From Flaccisagitta enflata (taxonomy: Eukaryota; Chaetognatha; Sagittoidea; Aphragmophora), in assembly GCA_965153355.1 (NCBI GenBank), contig OZ231128.1:18662001-18726000 (forward strand): DNA of 64,000 bases. Reading direction: 5' to 3'. The position numbers and the translations under genes were made by a program. Below, in pieces: positions 38,519-51,277 of this stretch; within the stretch, counting starts at the first letter, position 1; each line of letters begins with the position of its first letter. Below the pieces are notes generated by a model. The model saw only the letters and a program-made list of their open reading frames with translations, did not search any database and had not been told where the DNA came from.

Positions 38519-38751
38519 CCCTGATGATATCGAAACCATGAATAGCAGTTGTGGTACCGACTGCCAACTGTCAACTACCGAGCCAGTTCAATCATCTTTT
38601 TATTAATCTCTTATTTACCCGTTTTTGCTCCTAGCAAGCATTAAAAAAAGAAGAGGTGAAATTGAAATTTTGAGTTGTTAAAAAAACTGCCAAAACGGTA
38701 AAAATCCCATTTTCATGGAAACAAAAAGTTGTTCCCGTCATCGCGTCTGTG

Positions 38752-38969
<218 letters not shown>

Positions 38970-39351
38970 AGACAAACAGACACTCTCACACACGAACTAA
39001 AAAGATTTAGATACAGGCATAGGCTCACACAGACACAGAGACAAAGAGACACAGAGAAACAAAGACAAAGAGAGTCAGAAATAGACTTACAAGATGATCA
39101 ACATGGCAGAATAAAGAAGGTTTGAGAGAACAGACAGACATACCAGTTGTTTCATAGAAAGAAACGATTCTCCTCGAATCTACCGAGAAATACAGAAACC
39201 TCGCTTTAACGGATCCGTGATTGACGGAACTCCGCCTGTAACAGACGCCAATTCTTTCCTATATTTTCTTTATTGTTATTGACAGAATTATGCCTATAAA
39301 CAATAAAATTTATCTGCCCCTTAAAAATCCATTAGAGCGGAATTTACCTGT
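38970..39351. other. Intergenic, weak old-repeat similarity
   Basis: From about 39190 the sequence ctttaacggatccgtg, ggaactccgcctgtaacag and gacagaattatgcctat echoes 480-620 in reverse. Nothing else is recognised. Confidence 0.35.
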
Positions 39352-39535
39352 GCTTTTTAGTCGCGTGCCACGCGACTCTACACCCCGCTTTGTCGGTTCG
39401 TCCGTCCGTCGGTCCGTCCGTCACACTTTACTTTTTTTAGCCTCACTGCACCTGCCCAAGTGATCAAGTGACCTCAAATACAGCCCCTGCCTACCCGCAC
39501 GCGACTGGGGTAGCCGTGTATCCGGCCTTGTTTAT
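39352..39535 (+). mobile_element. Family B element
   Basis: Reads tttttagtcgcgtgccacgc, accccgctttgtcggttcg, acactttactttttttagcc, ctacccgcacgcgactgggg and tagccgtgtatccggccttg. Confidence 0.85.
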
Positions 39536-40002
39536 CAAACACCCGGTATTGTATGTGAAATGTACAGTATATCAACTTGTAAGCCAAAATCACCTGATGC
39601 TCGGGAAGGAAAAGAAGTTTGCGCGCACATGTTTGTTGTGAAGTCATCAATTTCTTTGATGAGAGAATTTATGAGCAAGTAAACATGTAGACTCTATATT
39701 TTGACGATGGTTTTCTTAGAAACGAGAGCCATGAAAGTTTCATTCCATGAAAGTATCTCTTAATTTTTCATCCTTCTTCTCAAGAAGCCGCATCAAAACC
39801 TGAACTTGGGCATCTTTGCACAAAATCATTAGACATTACCTCCTTTGGCTCAACTGCGAACCTAATAAAATGTGACAGTCACCAAATCTACACGAGAAAT
39901 TAGAATTAGGATTTCACGGTTTGAAGAACGCAGTTGAACCTTGCAAAAAACGCGAGTCAAAAGACAAGATTTTAGCAGTAAAAGCCAAATTTATGATATA
40001 AG
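39536..40002. other. Intergenic, nothing recognised
   Basis: No ORF or repeat that I can place. Confidence 0.45.
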
Positions 40003-40110
40003 CAAAAAAAAAAAACAAAAACAAAAAAAAAAAAATGAAAACAAAAATGAAAACAAAAACAAAAACATAAACAAAAACAAAAACAAAAACAAAAACAAAA
40101 ACAAAAACAT
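40003..40110. repeat. (AAAAAC)n microsatellite
   Basis: A-rich run with regular aaaaac units at about 40045-40110. It yields an Asn/Lys shadow ORF. Confidence 0.85.
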
Positions 40111-40299
40111 GAAAGGACCAAGCTTTTGATTCCATTAAAGCCACATTGCTGTTTTTGCGGGAGCACTGGACGAAAACTGGGAGTAAAAATCATTTGTATT
40201 TTATTGTCATCTTGTTTTGACCATTTACTGATGCAGAAACAAAAACCGGCTTTTGATGAGATATTCCGTGGCGTTCCTTTATACCGTATTAAACCGCCA

Positions 40300-41745
40300 A
40301 AAATCGTTTCAAAAATGCAAAAAAGTGGATTATTGTAACAAAAATTATGATTTTTTGTCACAAAAATGCTTAAAAAAGCCGTTTTGAAACGGGCGTTCTT
40401 ATGCAGTTTTAAAACGATTTTATATTGTCGTTTCAATACCACAAGTATGCGCAACTTTTGAAACGAATTTTGAGGCATAGTTGCCGTTTCAAAACTTCGC
40501 AATTCTAGAGTTTTAAAACCATGAGATTTTTGCGTTTCAAAACGCCTGAAAACAGTGATGAAATTACAGCCAGCAAGGGAAAAAAATATCTATATCTTTG
40601 CAATCTTATCACCTTTTTTACCGTTTTGAAAATACAAAAAATTGAAGTGTTGAAACCAAGAAAAAATGCATTTAAAGATTGAAACATGGTTATATACTAG
40701 GTGGATCAATTTCCCTAACTTTACGCAAACTGAAATAAATGGAAGAGGGCCCCATTAGCCTTTACTGACTGGCTAATACGCCCGCCACTCTTGGTTTTCC
40801 ATAAAACTGAATCTGAAAGACATCCTTTTGGCCAGCGGCCCCAAAGGGTTGATGACCTATGCTTTCATACATATGGGGAATTTGCTCCTCCTCCTTCTTC
40901 TTCTCCTCTGTATCCCCCTTGCCCCAACCTCAAGGCCCATATCCCAGCCTTGAGGCTTCTATCCCAGCCTCGAGGCCCAAATCCCAGATGTGAGGCCCAA
41001 ATTCCAACCTCAAGGCCCAAATCCCAACCCCGAGGCCCAAATTCCAGCCTCAAGGGATTTAGGCCTTGAGACTGGGATTTTGACCTTGTGGCTGAGATAT
41101 GGGCCTCGAGGCTGATATATGGGCCTAGAGCTTGGAAGAAGGGGAGATGCGAAGGAGGAGGAGGAGGAGGAACAGGAGGGGGAGAAAATTCCCTATATGT
41201 GTGAAACTGGAAGCATAAAATGCTTGCCGTCCTATTGTTGTTGAATTGTGACTCCATGTCACTTGTATCTTATGTAAATTTGCTATTGTGTAATGTTTTA
41301 CTACTTTGAAGGATGTTACAAAAAGATTATTTTTTACAGTTTTGAAACTGCAAAAAATTGAATCTATGAAACGTTTTTACAAGCAACTTTTTTACAGTTT
41401 CAAAACTGCAAAAAAATTGCTGATGGGAACGGCGATTTCATATTTCATAATTTTACTGCCACTGTCACTGCCACTGTTTGAAAAAGCTCAATTTTTCAGT
41501 TTAAAAAAAAAAGAAAAAAAAACTGGCTAGAAGTGAGAAAGAAATGATATTTTAGTCATGTTTTCAAAAGCCCTTTTTATGCAGTTTTAATACTCCCAAA
41601 AACCGCGGTTTCAAAACGGCAACTATGCCTGCGTTTTGAAACCCCAGATTACAACCACAAAAGGACGTTGTTGTATGCATAAATGGTTTTTTGGACGTTT
41701 TGAAACTGCTGCATACTAGGAGTTTTAATACGTCGTTCCCCTATT
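40300..41745. mobile_element. Broken palindrome split by a family A2 copy
   Basis: Both halves are dense in gtttcaaaac/gttttgaaac motifs. The clearest pair is ggcatagttgccgtttcaaa at about 40472-40495 and its inverse near 41610-41635. Single-base changes and gaps prevent full alignment by eye. Confidence 0.45.
40829..41218 (+). mobile_element. Family A element, subfamily A2, without tail
   Basis: Arm ggccagcggccccaaagggt and gatgacctatgctttcatac lead into cctcctccttcttcttctcc and a minisatellite of 20-21 bp (cctcgaggcccaaatcccag). The unit sense flips mid-array, and a GGA-rich stretch and partial arm (ccctatatgtgtgaaa) close it. Confidence 0.7.
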
Positions 41746-42967
41746 TGGGACGATAATGCCATAATAACGCCAACGGAATAACTGCTTTTGATATCCAATA
41801 GTCGTCCATTATTTCTCAAACCTCCACCGGGTTTTTAGAGTGCAAATGTGCAATTGAATGGAAACCGCGGGTGATGTTCCATTGTCCTTCAGTCTAACTG
41901 TTGGAGTCCCTTTGGCTCCCTCTGAGGCTAGATCGAGTGAAGGTTCATTAATCGCAGTTCCTTTCAAATTGATATACCGCGAACGGCACCGTGGACCATG
42001 GTTGATGATAAAGTCTGTGTTCTGTTCGATACATTGGTTTTATTGTTTAGCGCTTTGATATATTGGTGGTAATGTCAATCAATTTGATTGATAATGGTTA
42101 TCAACTAAAGAGGTTTTTGCATTGGCCTCATTATCTAGATATTATCTAGATATTCCCTATATAATATCTCGATAACTTTCCCAATGCGAAAACCCCTTAA
42201 GTGAGTCGTGCAATTGCATACGTCACTCATGATGTTGGGTAAAGTTTCATGCTCCAAATTAGATATGAGACTAGTTAGCACATTTAACTCCCTGTAAGAT
42301 GATGTCATTGTTCGCTGAAACTGAATTGGATGCTTATGTACACTCAACAAAGAACTTTTCTGGTGTTGTTTGACACATTGTCATGCTGTTGGCCATTTAA
42401 GTATGCTGCTGTTGAGTTTAACCGTTAGCTACCTTTTAAAATCACATTGGTGCATCGAATAATTCAGTAGAGTATTTCCATATCACGGAATGATAATCAT
42501 GGCCATTGCAAAAGCGCCATTTAAGATGTAATCTGACATACTGTGTGGCGACGTCATTCATGGCCAGAACTTGGCTAACTAATGACCATTCTCCAAGTTA
42601 CGGCCACTAACATGGGAAATCCATTCTCTCTATGTTCGGTATATCCATCGCTTCACTTTTTGTGGGTTATTCCTTTGTATTTTACCCATTGTATTGCTGT
42701 CAATTTTTTTACCAAGTGCATCGTTCATATTTGAATCCATTTTTTTAAAAATAAATGAAGCCTTTTTCTATTAATTCCATTCATTGTTCCATTTGTTTGT
42801 TCACCATTTCATCCGTGCCTTCATTTGTCTGAGTTTCCCGTGTGTCAACTACCCCCCTCCCTAAAATACATTAGTATGACTCCGCAACGCTTTAAGATCG
42901 CGTGCAGATGGGCAGGGACAGCTTCAAGATAGCGTGCAGATGGGCAGGAACAGCTATGCAGAAGCCA
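41746..42967. other. Intergenic, nothing recognised except short dyads
   Basis: Contains tctagatattatctagatat near 42136 and two tandem phrases of gatcgcgtgcagatgggcag at about 42896-42950, a family B remnant. No gene is supported. Confidence 0.45.
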
Positions 42968-42969
42968 TA

Positions 42970-43433
42970 CCGTGTTTCCTGTATTCATCGCCCCCCTCTA
43001 ATTAGCGCCCCCCTTTTTATGAGAGAATAGTTAATGACTGATATATTTTTTTTTGAAAAATCCTTTAAGATTTTTTTTGAATTAAGTTTTTTTTAACTTT
43101 AACCAAATGATTATGTGGCACATGATTAAAGCATCAAAAGCTCAATTTTTAAGTGTTTTAATGCACTGAAATATAAAAGATTTGTCAAAACAAGGCCAAG
43201 TAGGCCAATGAGGTACAACGTGTGGGTCGTAGAACAAATGTGTTACAGACAGACAGATAGACAAACAGATGGACACAGCCAGTTATAGAGGTGCTTTGTC
43301 GCACCTAAAATGTAAATTCAATGTAAAATCTTCTGCATATAAGTTACTAAGGGGGCGTTAATTACAGGATGAAAATGGCAATGTCTCATTTTAATTTGGA
43401 AAGCGCCCGGGGCGCTAATTACAAGAAATACGG
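42970..43433. mobile_element. TA-flanked foldback (MITE-like) element, 464 bp
   Basis: Termini are CCGTGTTTCCTGTATT and its counterpart AATTACAAGAAATACGG, each directly bordered by TA (42968-42969 and 43434-43435). Subterminal regions are also inverted: tcgcccccctctaattagcg against gggggcgttaattac. A degraded family B segment (about 43190-43312, aacaaggccaag to gctttgtcgcacctaaaa) lies inside. Confidence 0.65.
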
Positions 43434-43479
43434 TATTGGTTGATTGACGAAAGAAGTAATCAGGCGTGTGTATTGTTTT

Positions 43480-44055
43480 ATATTCCTCCTCCCCCCCCCC
43501 GAGAGATGTGGAAGCGAACAAAGGGCTTGGAAATGGAAGAAAAGAAAAGAAAAAGTTTTTTTACTTTTGGTATTACTAAAAGATATTTCATCGCTACAAC
43601 ACATATCTATAACAATAAACCAAAAAAAAAAATGAAAATCAATTTTTTGACCGTGCGGCGAAGTAACTCAAAGGACCAGGAGGGGGGGGGGGGTGAAAGA
43701 GATCAAAAGTCATGGAAATATATACATGCAAAACCCGAAAATTTGGAAGGATAAACAGTTGGAGGGACAGATTGATGAACGGACGATGGACAAAGGACCG
43801 ACAGACCAACAGACCAACAGAGCGGAATATAATACATGCATGCAAGCATGCGGCTAATAAGAATTCTTAGTGAAATGAAGCAGGGATGTAAATAATTGAT
43901 TTCTGAATAATAAAACATGATTAGTGCAACACATTTTAACACTATATAAACCTAAAACATACATTTTATAATTCAACGCAATGCGTCGTTGGGATAAAAA
44001 TTGAAGGGGGGGGGGAATCAAAGCGACTTAATTCTTCCCACCCCTGAAACGAAGT
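43480..44055. repeat. Family C-like fragments with G/C homopolymers
   Basis: A C10 run at about 43491, a G13 run at about 43682 followed by gaaagagatcaaaagtcatg, and a G10 run at about 44007 followed by aatcaaagcgact. Each resembles the G-run plus aatcaaag junction of family C at 11540 and 50570. Between them, 43760-43830 holds a gacagaccaacag run of family B type. Confidence 0.35.
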
Positions 44056-44856
44056 ACCACATGCACGGGAATAATGGGACAAGCAATTATCCCGAGCGTG
44101 CATTCATCATAAAGGGCTTTATACCCAACATAGAATTTTGATTACGCCTAAGTACCAAAACAACCGAAATTGCCGACGTTTCGGCTCAAAGGATGATATC
44201 CTACAAACATGGAAAAATGTCATTACCGAAACCTATTGCAAAGGAATGCTCCGTTTTTAGACGCTCTTCCCATCCATTAGCAGAGGGGGATCGTTTGGCC
44301 GTTTTGTCATTACATTGAACGTTTGTGTCAAGGATGATGTTTTTGTTTTCGTGGCTTAGAGATACGGTCTACTTCGAAAATTAGGTAGTAGCCCGCCACC
44401 CTCTGCACATCACTAATTTGAAAATCACCATTGAAAAGACTTCCATGAGCCAACCCGCCATTACTACACAATATGGTATCATATGGGTTTTGCTCAGATA
44501 CCTCTGGACGCTGCAAGGTTACCTTCCTACCAAGTTCAGATTGGTTTTCTGGCTGCGTTATTTCTCACTGCCGCGTCTGGACTTAATTCCTTTTTCCCGT
44601 TTTTCATTCATTCTCTTTCCTCTTTTTGGGCAGCCGTCCATCAGTGCTGTTGCTCTTTGAGAATTTTAACATGCCTTTTTCACCCAAATTCAGTCTTTAA
44701 ACCCTAAAATCAGCCTTATTTCGGGTCATTTTCAAAAATCTATACTTAATCAACAAAGATTGTCAATACCTTTGGCAAAAAAAAAAAACCCCGAACAACA
44801 TGTTTGTCAGTGTTTTACACCCATGCAATGTGAAAAACAGCAAAATCTGTGACCAT
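44056..44856. other. Intergenic, nothing recognised
   Basis: No credible ORF or repeat. Confidence 0.45.
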
Positions 44857-45304
44857 TTTTAAGCCCTGCAAAAGATGTTTCAAATGAGACCATGCTGGAT
44901 GTCCTAGCTCTATCCGTTTAGAAATTGCATTAGAATGAAGAAAGGCTGTCAGGAATTTGAAAATTCAGTACAGAATTTTCAAGTTTTTACTTTATTGTAA
45001 CATAGAAACTAAACGCATTGAGCTGCTGCATTTATCATTAAAATAAACGTAAAGACTAAAATCGAACCATGGCAAAAAATTTTTAAGCCCTGCGAAAGAT
45101 GTTTCAGATGAGACCATGCTGGATGTCCTAGCTCTATCCGTTTAGAAATTGCATTAGAATGAAGAAAGGCTGTCAGGAATTTGAAAATTCAGTACAGAAT
45201 TTTCAAGTTTTTACTTTATTGTAACATAGAAACTAAACGCATTGAGCTGCTGCATTTATAATTCAAATAAACGTAAAGACTAAAATCGAACCATGGCAAA
45301 AAAT
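44857..45304 (+). repeat. Tandem duplication of a 224 bp unit
   Basis: Copies 44857-45080 and 45081-45304 start ttttaagccctgc and end accatggcaaaaaa. I see only a handful of differences. Each holds the shared core in reverse (gagaccatgctggatgtcct, then agctctatccgtttagaaa). Confidence 0.9.
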
Positions 45305-45454
45305 TGCAAACCGGGAGCCATCTTTAAGCGCGTCCTCGCACTTCTTTAAGAGGTCATGTCCGTCTGTCGATCGGTCGGTTGGTCGGTAACGCAAACGTTA
45401 GAAATGTGCAAAATGGCTGATTCTGACGTATCTCTTCATTCCTATTACCTCTCA

Positions 45455-45640
45455 TGCCTTACCACATTCATTTTCATTCATTCATTCTTTCATTTTCATT
45501 CATCAATTCATTCATTCATTCATTCATTCATTCATTCATTCATTCATTCATTCATTCATTCATTCATTCATTCATTCATTCATTCATTCGTTCATTCATT
45601 CATTCATTCATTCTTTCATTCTTTTATTCATTCAAATGTT
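45455..45640 (+). repeat. (CATT)n microsatellite
   Basis: About 180 bp of cattcatt with few interruptions. A family B-like scrap (ggtcggttggtcggtaac) sits just upstream at about 45365-45390. Confidence 0.9.
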
Positions 45641-46030
45641 GATTCACAAATTCTTAATCAAGCGAGGCGTACTTATTTGCCATAACTTGGCCTTTTTTGA
45701 TCAAGGATTGCTCATTAATTGAAAAAGATAAACCCCTAAAATCCATGACGGTTTCAAAAAGATTCAAAAATATATCATTTGAGTTCTAACAGAATATTGT
45801 AGCTCCAAGACTTTGGAAGTTATCATGCTTTAAAAACAACCACTCAGAAATCTCAAATCTGGTTTCTATATATTCAGAGTAACCAACTTTGAATAGATAA
45901 AGCTTTTAAACGAATAAGAATCATGAATTCTGCATGGTTTCATCTTGTAGAGAATTCAAAATACTTGTATTTTACCTTGAATTTGGTACCATTCATTTGA
46001 TTTCTTCATTCTACTGAATACGTAATACAA
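45641..46030. other. Intergenic with a shared-core remnant
   Basis: At 45900-45955 gcttttaaacgaataagaat and gcatggtttcatcttgtag resemble the shared core. Nothing else is recognised. Confidence 0.35.
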
Positions 46031-46514
46031 TAGTCGCAAAAGCGTTAGATGGTCAGCGGTACCCGTTGCCCCTGTGTGAGTATATGTGGGTGCATGATGG
46101 TGAGAGGGGCAGCGGCCCCAAATAGGCCAATGACCTATGCTTAGTAAGTTTAGAAGCTCTAGGCTTGAATTTGAGCATCAAGACTGTGATTTGAGTAGCC
46201 AGGCTGTGATTTTCATCCAGACTGGGATTTGAGCCTCGAAGGCTGGGGTTAGAGGCTTAAGGCTAGGATTTGAGTCTTGAGGCTGGGATTTGAGTCTTAA
46301 GGCTGGGATTAGGGCCTGGTGGCTGGGATTTGAGCCTGGAGGCTGGGATTTGAGCTTCGAGGCTGGGATTTGAGCTTTGAAGCTGGAATTTGACCCCCTA
46401 GGCTGGGATTTGGGCCTCGAGGGGGGGGGGGGAACAAAGAAGGAGAAGAAGCTGAAATTTCTGCATATGTGAAAGCATAGGTTGTTGGCCTCTTTGGGGC
46501 CGCTGCCCAAAAAG
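46031..46514 (-). mobile_element. Family A element, subfamily A2, complete
   Basis: Tail tagtcgcaaaagcgttagat and ggtcagcggtacccgttgcc, then arm 1 (gcggccccaaataggccaat, gacctatgctta), about 13 units of ggctgggatttgagcctcga (20-21 bp), then arm 2 (atatgtgaaagcataggttg) ending ggggccgctgcccaaaaag. Confidence 0.85.
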
Positions 46515-46544
46515 GAATTTGCCTTCGTTGGCTATCAAGAAAAT

Positions 46545-46715
46545 AGGTGTTGAACTTCAATCTTTTGAAAACGACGTAAGCTAGAAATTTCTGCTTGATC
46601 TAGATTTGTAGAGTTTTTGAAGCTCCATAAAATGCTCATGGATTTTATTTAAAAAGTATAAACAGTGTTCAGTCAATTAAGGAAAACTGATAGGTTTTTT
46701 TATTATTCCATAGTT
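46545..46715 (-). repeat. Family D repeat, reverse copy
   Basis: Contains tctagatttgtagagttttt, gaagctccataaaatgctca and tggatttta, the reverse complement of the core of 36085-36260. The following 46716-46988 shows nothing recognised. Confidence 0.55.
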
Positions 46716-46988
46716 AGATAAGCAATAATAAGGTGAGTTACAGAAACAAAATTGAAAATTGTCTTTCATAGAATGACAGTTCATGTTCACCTCTGCGGCC
46801 ATTGCATTGCCTCCTTACAATAACAGCAACAGTGCAATGACAAAAAAACTGGGGCAAAGATTACCGCTGACCATATGAAACTTTATGTGACTATTTTTGT
46901 TGCACCTGGCAGATAGATGACGCGAAAAAAACCTGCAAAACGCCTTTATTGTCACGGAGCGCGATTCAATATCTGCCATTTACAGTTA

Positions 46989-47725
<737 letters not shown>

Positions 47726-47877
47726 ACTGTAGATCCTGGGAACCATCAGGACGTTTTTCATATTACTCCAAGTTTCTCCTCAGTTTGGTTTAGACCACAC
47801 GGGCATGAATTAGGGTCTTATCAATGAAAAATATTTCATCTGGCTCTTTTTGAGAAAAATCGCTTTTTTGTAAAAAT

Positions 47878-48016
47878 GTGTTGCATACGCGACACGATGT
47901 TGCGTATGCAACACTCAGGTGTCGCATATGCAACATTGTGTCGCATATGCGACACCATGTTGCGTAGGCGACACCCCTATGTCGCATACGCAACAACGTG
48001 TTGCATATGCGACAAA
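47878..48016. repeat. Cluster of seven 16 bp dyad sites (left arm)
   Basis: Seven near-palindromes matching TGTYGCRTAYGCRACA, separated by 3-6 bp, centred on the hexamer GCATATGC or GCGTATGC. The spacing and symmetry look like a multi-site protein-binding array rather than a plain minisatellite. Confidence 0.8.
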
Positions 48017-48496
48017 ATGTTACAAATACTCACGAGCATGTACATGCCAATATATGTAAGAGGCAAAAAATGGTGTGAACAACCAACAGACCAACCAACA
48101 GACCAACCAACAGACCGACCGACCAAACAACAAAGCCGGGTGTCGAGTCCCATGGCACACAACTGAAAAAAAAGAATGAAAGCATCTAATCCAATTTTAT
48201 ATTGACTTTCAGGTGATGATCCAGTAGAACACAGAGTAGAATTAAGCTTAACATTTTTCCGCCCCCCTGCCTCCCTAAGAATTTAAATCGGGACTCGGCG
48301 TTAAAATGAAACAATCTCAGGCCTCAGATTTGCTCTCTCAGGGCCCAAATCAGCCCTCTCAGACTGCATATCAGCCTAACAGAACCTCAAAACTCACACT
48401 AAATAAACTATTCTCCCTTATTGATCGCCTTTCAATTACTTGAAATCCATTGTTTAATTCTCTCTCTCTCTTTCTGTCTTTCTGTTTTTCTATCTT

Positions 48497-48566
<70 letters not shown>

Positions 48567-48567
<1 letters not shown>

Positions 48568-48706
48568 CATGTCGCGTGCGCAGCACGCTGTTGCGTATGC
48601 GACAATCAAGTGTCGCTTACGCAACATCGTGTTGCACACGCAACACGATGTTGCATATGCGACATATGTGTGTTGCATACGCGACATTGTGTTGCATATG
48701 CAACAC
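48567..48706. repeat. Cluster of seven 16 bp dyad sites (right arm)
   Basis: The mirrored cluster carries seven more sites of the same consensus. The individual sites differ from those in the left arm, but the half-site TGTYGC is kept. Confidence 0.8.
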
Positions 48707-48857
48707 ATTTTCACAAAAATTGATTTTTCTCTAAAAGAGCCAGATAGAATATTTTTTGATAATAAGATTTTGATTTATGCACATGTTGACCGTACCAAAC
48801 TGAAGAAAAACTTGGAGTAATATGAAAAATGTCCTGGTGGTCCCCAGGATCCGTAGT

Positions 48858-48859
48858 GG

Positions 48860-48904
<45 letters not shown>

Positions 48905-48913
48905 TTTTTTCTC

Positions 48914-48989
<76 letters not shown>

Positions 48990-49050
48990 TATTTCTTTTC
49001 TCTCTTTTCTCTCTTTCTTCCTTTATTTCTTTCTCTCTCGCTCAATGGAA
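48858..49050. repeat. (GT)n and (TTTC)n microsatellites
   Basis: GT to about 48903, then about 140 bp of tttc units. Confidence 0.95.
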
Positions 49051-49140
49051 AAAATGAAAAAACGGCAAATGCTAAAAAGAAATGAAAAAAAAAAGAAAGT
49101 AAAACTAAAGAAAAGAAAAGCGCAGAACAGAAAAAAAAAA

Positions 49141-49880
49141 TAGTCGCAAAAGCGTTAGATGGTCAGCGGTACCCGTTGCCCCTATGTGAGTATATGTGGT
49201 GTGTGAAGGTGAGATTGGCAGCGGCCCCGAAGGGGCCGATGACCTATGCTTAGTAAGTTTTGAAGCTCTAGGATTGAATTTGAGCATCAATAATGGGATT
49301 TGAGCTTCAAGGCTGTAATTTGAGTCATGAGTCTTTGATTTGAGCCTCGAGGCTGTGATTTGAGTCATGAGGCTGTTATTTGAGCCCCAAGGCTGTGATT
49401 TGAGGCTTGAGGCTGTGATTTGAGGCTTTAGGCTGTGATTTGAGCCATGAGGCTGTGATTTGAGCCTCAAGGTTGGGATTTGAGGCTTGAGGCTGGGATT
49501 TGAGGCATTAGGCTGGGATTTGAGCCTTGAGGCTGGGATGTGAGCCTCAAGGCTGGGATATGGCCTCAAGGCTGGGATATGGGCCTCTAGACTGGGATTT
49601 GAGCCTCAAGGTTGGGATTTGAGCCTCAAGGTTGGGATTAGAGCCTTAAGGTTGGGATTTGAGCCTCGAGGCTAGGATTTGGGCCTTCAGGCTAGAATTT
49701 GGGCCTCGAGACTAGGATTTGGGCCTCAAGACTAGGATTTGGGCCCCGAGGCCAGGATATGAGCTTCGAAGGGGGTGGACGGAGAAGGAGGAGAAGGAGG
49801 AGAAGAAGGAGAAGGAAAAATTTCCCCTATGTGTGAAAGCATAGGTCATCGGCCCCTTCGGGGCCGCTGCCCAAAAAAAG
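49141..49880 (-). mobile_element. Family A element, subfamily A2, complete, longest array
   Basis: Tail tagtcgcaaaagcgttagat, ggtcagcggtacccgttgcc, then arm 1 (ggcagcggccccgaaggggc, cgatgacctatgctta). About 25 units of ggctgggatttgagcctcaa follow (20 bp, 49260-49770), then a GGA-rich spacer and arm 2 (gtgtgaaagcataggtcatc, ggggccgctgcccaaaaa). Confidence 0.9.
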
Positions 49881-49939
49881 GAGAGAGAATATGTCATGAA
49901 AAGGGCGGAGTAAAGCTATTTTCATTTCATTCCGCTCCA

Positions 49940-50085
49940 TTGTGTGTGTCTGTGGTGGGGGATTAGGGAGGAGGAGGTTAGGGTGAGAAGGGTACATGGG
50001 GGGTTGGAGGAGGTTGGAGGAGGTTGGAGGGGGTTGGAAAGGGATGATAGGAGATGGGGGGGAGGGGGTTCGGCATGAGACACCC
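49940..50085 (+). repeat. G-rich ggaggttgg minisatellite
   Basis: Repeated ggaggttggagg with runs of three or more G on the + strand, so quadruplex-forming potential. The following 50086-50309 sequence shows nothing. Confidence 0.6.
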
Positions 50086-50309
50086 GCCAGAGTTGATGTG
50101 TAAACCCAATGACAGCAAAGAAAAATTTCTCTCAATTTCTAATATTCACTTCTATTCAAAGGTTTGATGTCGAACATAAATCATTTTATTGCGAGCTTTC
50201 GTCTTCATTCTCCTCGCGTATTTATCATTACGCGACCCAGTTCACATTGAAAGAGAAAATGATCTTAACGGCGTCTCTTGTTTAATACAGTTTATATATA
50301 CTTTTAGCA

Positions 50310-50600
50310 GGCCTGTATATAACTAAGACTTCCCCCTCTTCCCGGGGGGGGGGGGGAAATCCAAAGGACTGAAGATGGGGAGGGAAATCAAAGAGGGAAA
50401 ATAGAGAAAAAAAGAAAATTTGGGGAAAAAATAACTTTTGACAGTTGGTAAAACACAACTTAATACTATATAAACCTTAACCACACTGTTTTATAGCTTT
50501 ATGGGGAAGAAAATCATAGATTTTAAAATGCGACATGTCGCGTTGCGGGGAAGAAAATAAAAGGCAAAGGGGGGGGGGGCGGAATCTAAAGCAACTCAAT
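50310..50600 (+). repeat. Family C repeat with two G homopolymers
   Basis: A G14 run at about 50343, then gaaatccaaaggactgaag, gagggaaatcaaagaggg, ctttatggggaagaaaatca, gcgttgcggggaagaaaata, and a G12 run at about 50568. It matches 11460-11605 directly and 9500-9745 in reverse. Confidence 0.55.
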
Positions 50601-50656
50601 CATATACATCCCAGTCTTTTAGTTATGCAAACCCAATAATATGAACATGGTAGAAC

Positions 50657-50692
50657 TGACGTGACGTGACATGACGTGACCTGACGTGACCA
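50657..50692 (+). repeat. Short tgacgtgac tandem repeat
   Basis: Five overlapping tgacgtga-like units. They contain the TGACG half-site bound by CREB/ATF proteins, but nothing nearby indicates a promoter. Confidence 0.5.
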
Positions 50693-51277
50693 GGCCAGAT
50701 AGAGCGGATCGTCGGGTCAACGGGAAGACAGAGAACCATAATCAACTGTAGAGGCTGCTGAATCTTTTTTGACGGATATTCATTCATTCATTCATTCATT
50801 CATTCATTCATTCATCTCAATTCATCTCTCTAAATATTTTGTGTGTCCACGCGAATGAAATTACCTCTCCATCGGTTGTTAATTCTTTGCACAGTCATCT
50901 TAACTTTGCAATGACACTTTTTGAGTCACGTGACCCATCTTGATCATCTCTCTTATTTCTGTGTCAAGGATAAGACAGCTTTTTATGTACATGGAACTTT
51001 TATTGCAAGCTAGCGCATGAAAACAAGCTAGCGCCTGTCCCCCCTGCTGTTACGACTGCCTCTCTAGTGTCTCTCCTGCCGTTGTTGGGGAAATTACCAA
51101 TGAAAGATGAGATGAGCAGAGCAGATGAGCAAGAGATGAGCAGGAGATGAACAGATATAATAAACAAGCCCGAATACCGGACCAACAAGTTGTCAGATGC
51201 GGGTGGGCAGATGCTTCTGAATGTGGGCAAGGGCTGTGATGTGGGACGTCAGGGGCAGTAATGCTCAGAAAACACTG
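50693..51277. other. Intergenic with (CATT)n and a family B remnant
   Basis: (CATT)n at about 50780-50812. At 51178-51270 the phrases cggaccaacaagttgtcaga, gcgggtgggcag and gggcagtaatgctcagaaa echo the remnant at 58385-58580. Confidence 0.4.

Larger units (their letters stand above)
47725..48858. mobile_element. 1.13 kb foldback element with dyad-site clusters in both arms
   Basis: Left end CACTGTAGATCCTGGGAACC and right end GGTCCCCAGGATCCGTAGTG pair with a constant coordinate sum of 96583 (checked also at tattactcca, 47761-47770 with 48813-48822). Arms of about 290 bp are moderately diverged. The loop has a family B remnant (48082-48170), an orphan piece of the family A 21 bp array (48313-48392) and a TC tract (48463-48562), so the centre has collected later insertions. 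Confidence 0.75.

Noticed and set aside
50657-50692. CREB-binding enhancer
   Set aside because: Only a short tandem repeat. No promoter or gene nearby supports regulation.
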